DNA of 64,000 bases from Stomoxys calcitrans (Eukaryota > Arthropoda > Insecta > Diptera > Muscidae): contig NC_081553.1 of the NCBI RefSeq assembly GCF_963082655.1, positions 19,703,237 through 19,767,236 on the forward strand, given 5' to 3'. The position numbers and the translations under genes were made by a program. Each line of letters starts with the position of its first letter. Within the stretch, counting starts at the first letter, position 1. Below the pieces are notes generated by a model, which ran no database searches, was not told where the DNA came from, and saw only the letters and a program-made list of their open reading frames with translations. Below are positions 62,693 to 64,000 of the stretch, piece by piece.

Positions 62693-64000
62693 TTACAAGT
62701 CAGGCAAAATAGGTGGACATGTGCAAACAAGATGTTTATCACCATAAGCATCATCAATACGTCCCACTGTGGGCCAAATTTTAGATTCAGGCTTGATGAA
62801 CAGCTAAAAGGAAAAAATTCAATTTAATTAAGAATGACACACTAACTTATGGGTTTTTAGAATACTTACAGCTGGGAAAGCAGCCTGTTCCCGACTGTAG
62901 GGTCTATTCCATTTCTCCGATATCACCTGTGACTGTGTATGTGGCGACATTTTCAAAGGATTCACATTCTTGTCCATATTACCAGCTTCGATCTGGGCAA
63001 TTTCCTCTCTTATCGATATTAAAGCATCACAGAAACGATCTAATTCCTCCTTATCCTCAGATTCTGTGGGCTCAATCATCAAAGTGCCTGCCACAGGCCA
63101 AGACATGGTGGGCGCATGGAAGCCATAGTCCATTAGACGCTTGGCAATGTCCACAGCTTCAATATTTGCAGATTTTTTCAAGTCACGTATGTCCAGAATA
63201 AATTCGTGGGCCACCAGACCATTTTTGGGATCCTTGTAGAGTGTTTTGTAATGCTGTTCCAAGCGTTTGGACATGTAGTTGGCATTCAAAATGGCAACTT
63301 GGGTGGCGCGCTTCAGACCGCGGCTGCCCATGAGTTTGATGTAGGACCAGGAAATGGGCAAGATGGCAGAACTGCCAAAGGGAGCTGCTGAAACAACACC
63401 AAAACTGTTGTCTTCACTGTCCAAGGGACTAATTACTGGATGGCCGGGAAGATAAGGGGCCAAGTGGGATTTGACACCTATGGGACCCATGCCAGGACCA
63501 CCACCGCCATGGGGAATACAGAAGGTTTTGTGAAGATTCAAATGGGACACATCACTGCCGTAATCACCAGGACGACATAGGCCCACCTGGGCATTCATAT
63601 TGGCACCATCCAGATAAACTTGACCACCAAACTTGTGGATAAGATCACAAATGTCGGCCACAGTCTGCTCAAATACACCCATGGTTGAGGGATAGGTGAT
63701 CATAAGACACGATAGATTTTTGGCATGCTCCTCAGCTTTGTCCCTCAGATGAGCCATGTCTATGCTGCCATCGGAGAGAATTTTAATGGGTTCAACTTTC
63801 ATGCCCGCCATTTGGGCAGATGCCGGATTTGTGCCATGAGCAGATATGGGAATGAGACAAATATGTCGATGGCCTTCGTTACGATGTTCATGATAAGAGC
63901 GAATGGCTCTAAGACCAGCATATTCACCCTGAGCTCCTGAATTGGGCTGGAATGAGATTTTGTCATAACCGGTAATCTCACACAGGTCATCTTCGAGTTC
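62693..64000 (-). CDS. Glycine dehydrogenase (decarboxylating), P-protein, C-terminal part
   Basis: The open frame enters from the right edge (64000) and runs to 62870, then across a 66-bp intron (donor GCT|GTAAGT, acceptor TTTAG|CTG, phase 0) to the last exon 62803-62693, ending CPPILPDL and stop. 413 residues are visible, roughly the last two fifths of a protein of about 980-1000. Seen directly: [37 protein letters not shown], and the cofactor site [20 protein letters not shown], whose Lys binds pyridoxal phosphate. The end [20 protein letters not shown] is the usual family end. This is the mitochondrial enzyme that decarboxylates glycine in the glycine cleavage system with the H, T and L proteins; the transit peptide lies outside the window. 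The Drosophila counterpart is CG3999 (from memory). It lies upstream of pontin on the same strand. Confidence 0.97.

Overview
This window looks like a piece of a large, repeat-rich genome of a higher (calyptrate, probably muscid-like) fly. The reasons are fly-type exons with short GT-AG introns, proteins that read almost like Drosophila proteins, AT-rich non-coding DNA, and many families of transposon fragments that I associate with this group. The species cannot be named from sequence alone.

Only three protein-coding genes can be supported, and all lie on the minus strand. (1) 1788-8701: five coding exons of an AMPK-related NUAK-family Ser/Thr kinase, with the C-terminal end probably beyond the left edge. 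Its second intron is mostly a minisatellite of about 31-bp units. (2) 58691-60117: a complete pontin (RuvB-like 1) gene in two exons, encoding 456 residues. (3) 62693-64000: the C-terminal 413 residues of mitochondrial glycine dehydrogenase (P-protein, GLDC), which runs off the right edge. The three products work in unrelated places (cytoskeletal/stress kinase signalling, nuclear chromatin-remodelling complexes, mitochondrial glycine cleavage), and nothing suggests co-function beyond position.

The 50 kb between the kinase and pontin (8.7-58.7 kb) holds no gene I can support. Much of it is probably 5' non-coding intron or intergenic DNA of the kinase gene. It is a mosaic of decayed LINEs (RTE-like at 15.5-18.2 kb; Jockey/CR1-like at 43.7-45.0 and 47.9-48.2 kb; RNase H-bearing at 37.8, 53.7 and 61.0 kb), tRNA-derived SINEs, mariner-type MITEs, hAT-like foldback elements, arrays of internally repeated non-autonomous elements, and a roughly 400-bp repeat family (here called X) that occurs as tandem pairs. 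Two TA microsatellites at 38.7-39.6 kb are built into transposon ends and a long palindrome. Islands without recognised repeats (about 23.1-25.3, 28-29.8, 36.8-37.8, 41.2-42.2, 46-47.8 and 54.7-57.6 kb) are the best places to look for regulatory DNA or untranslated exons.

The most unusual structures are the intronic hairpin-unit minisatellite, the transposon-seeded TA arrays with the palindrome, and the tandem-dimer X family. No novel protein system was found.
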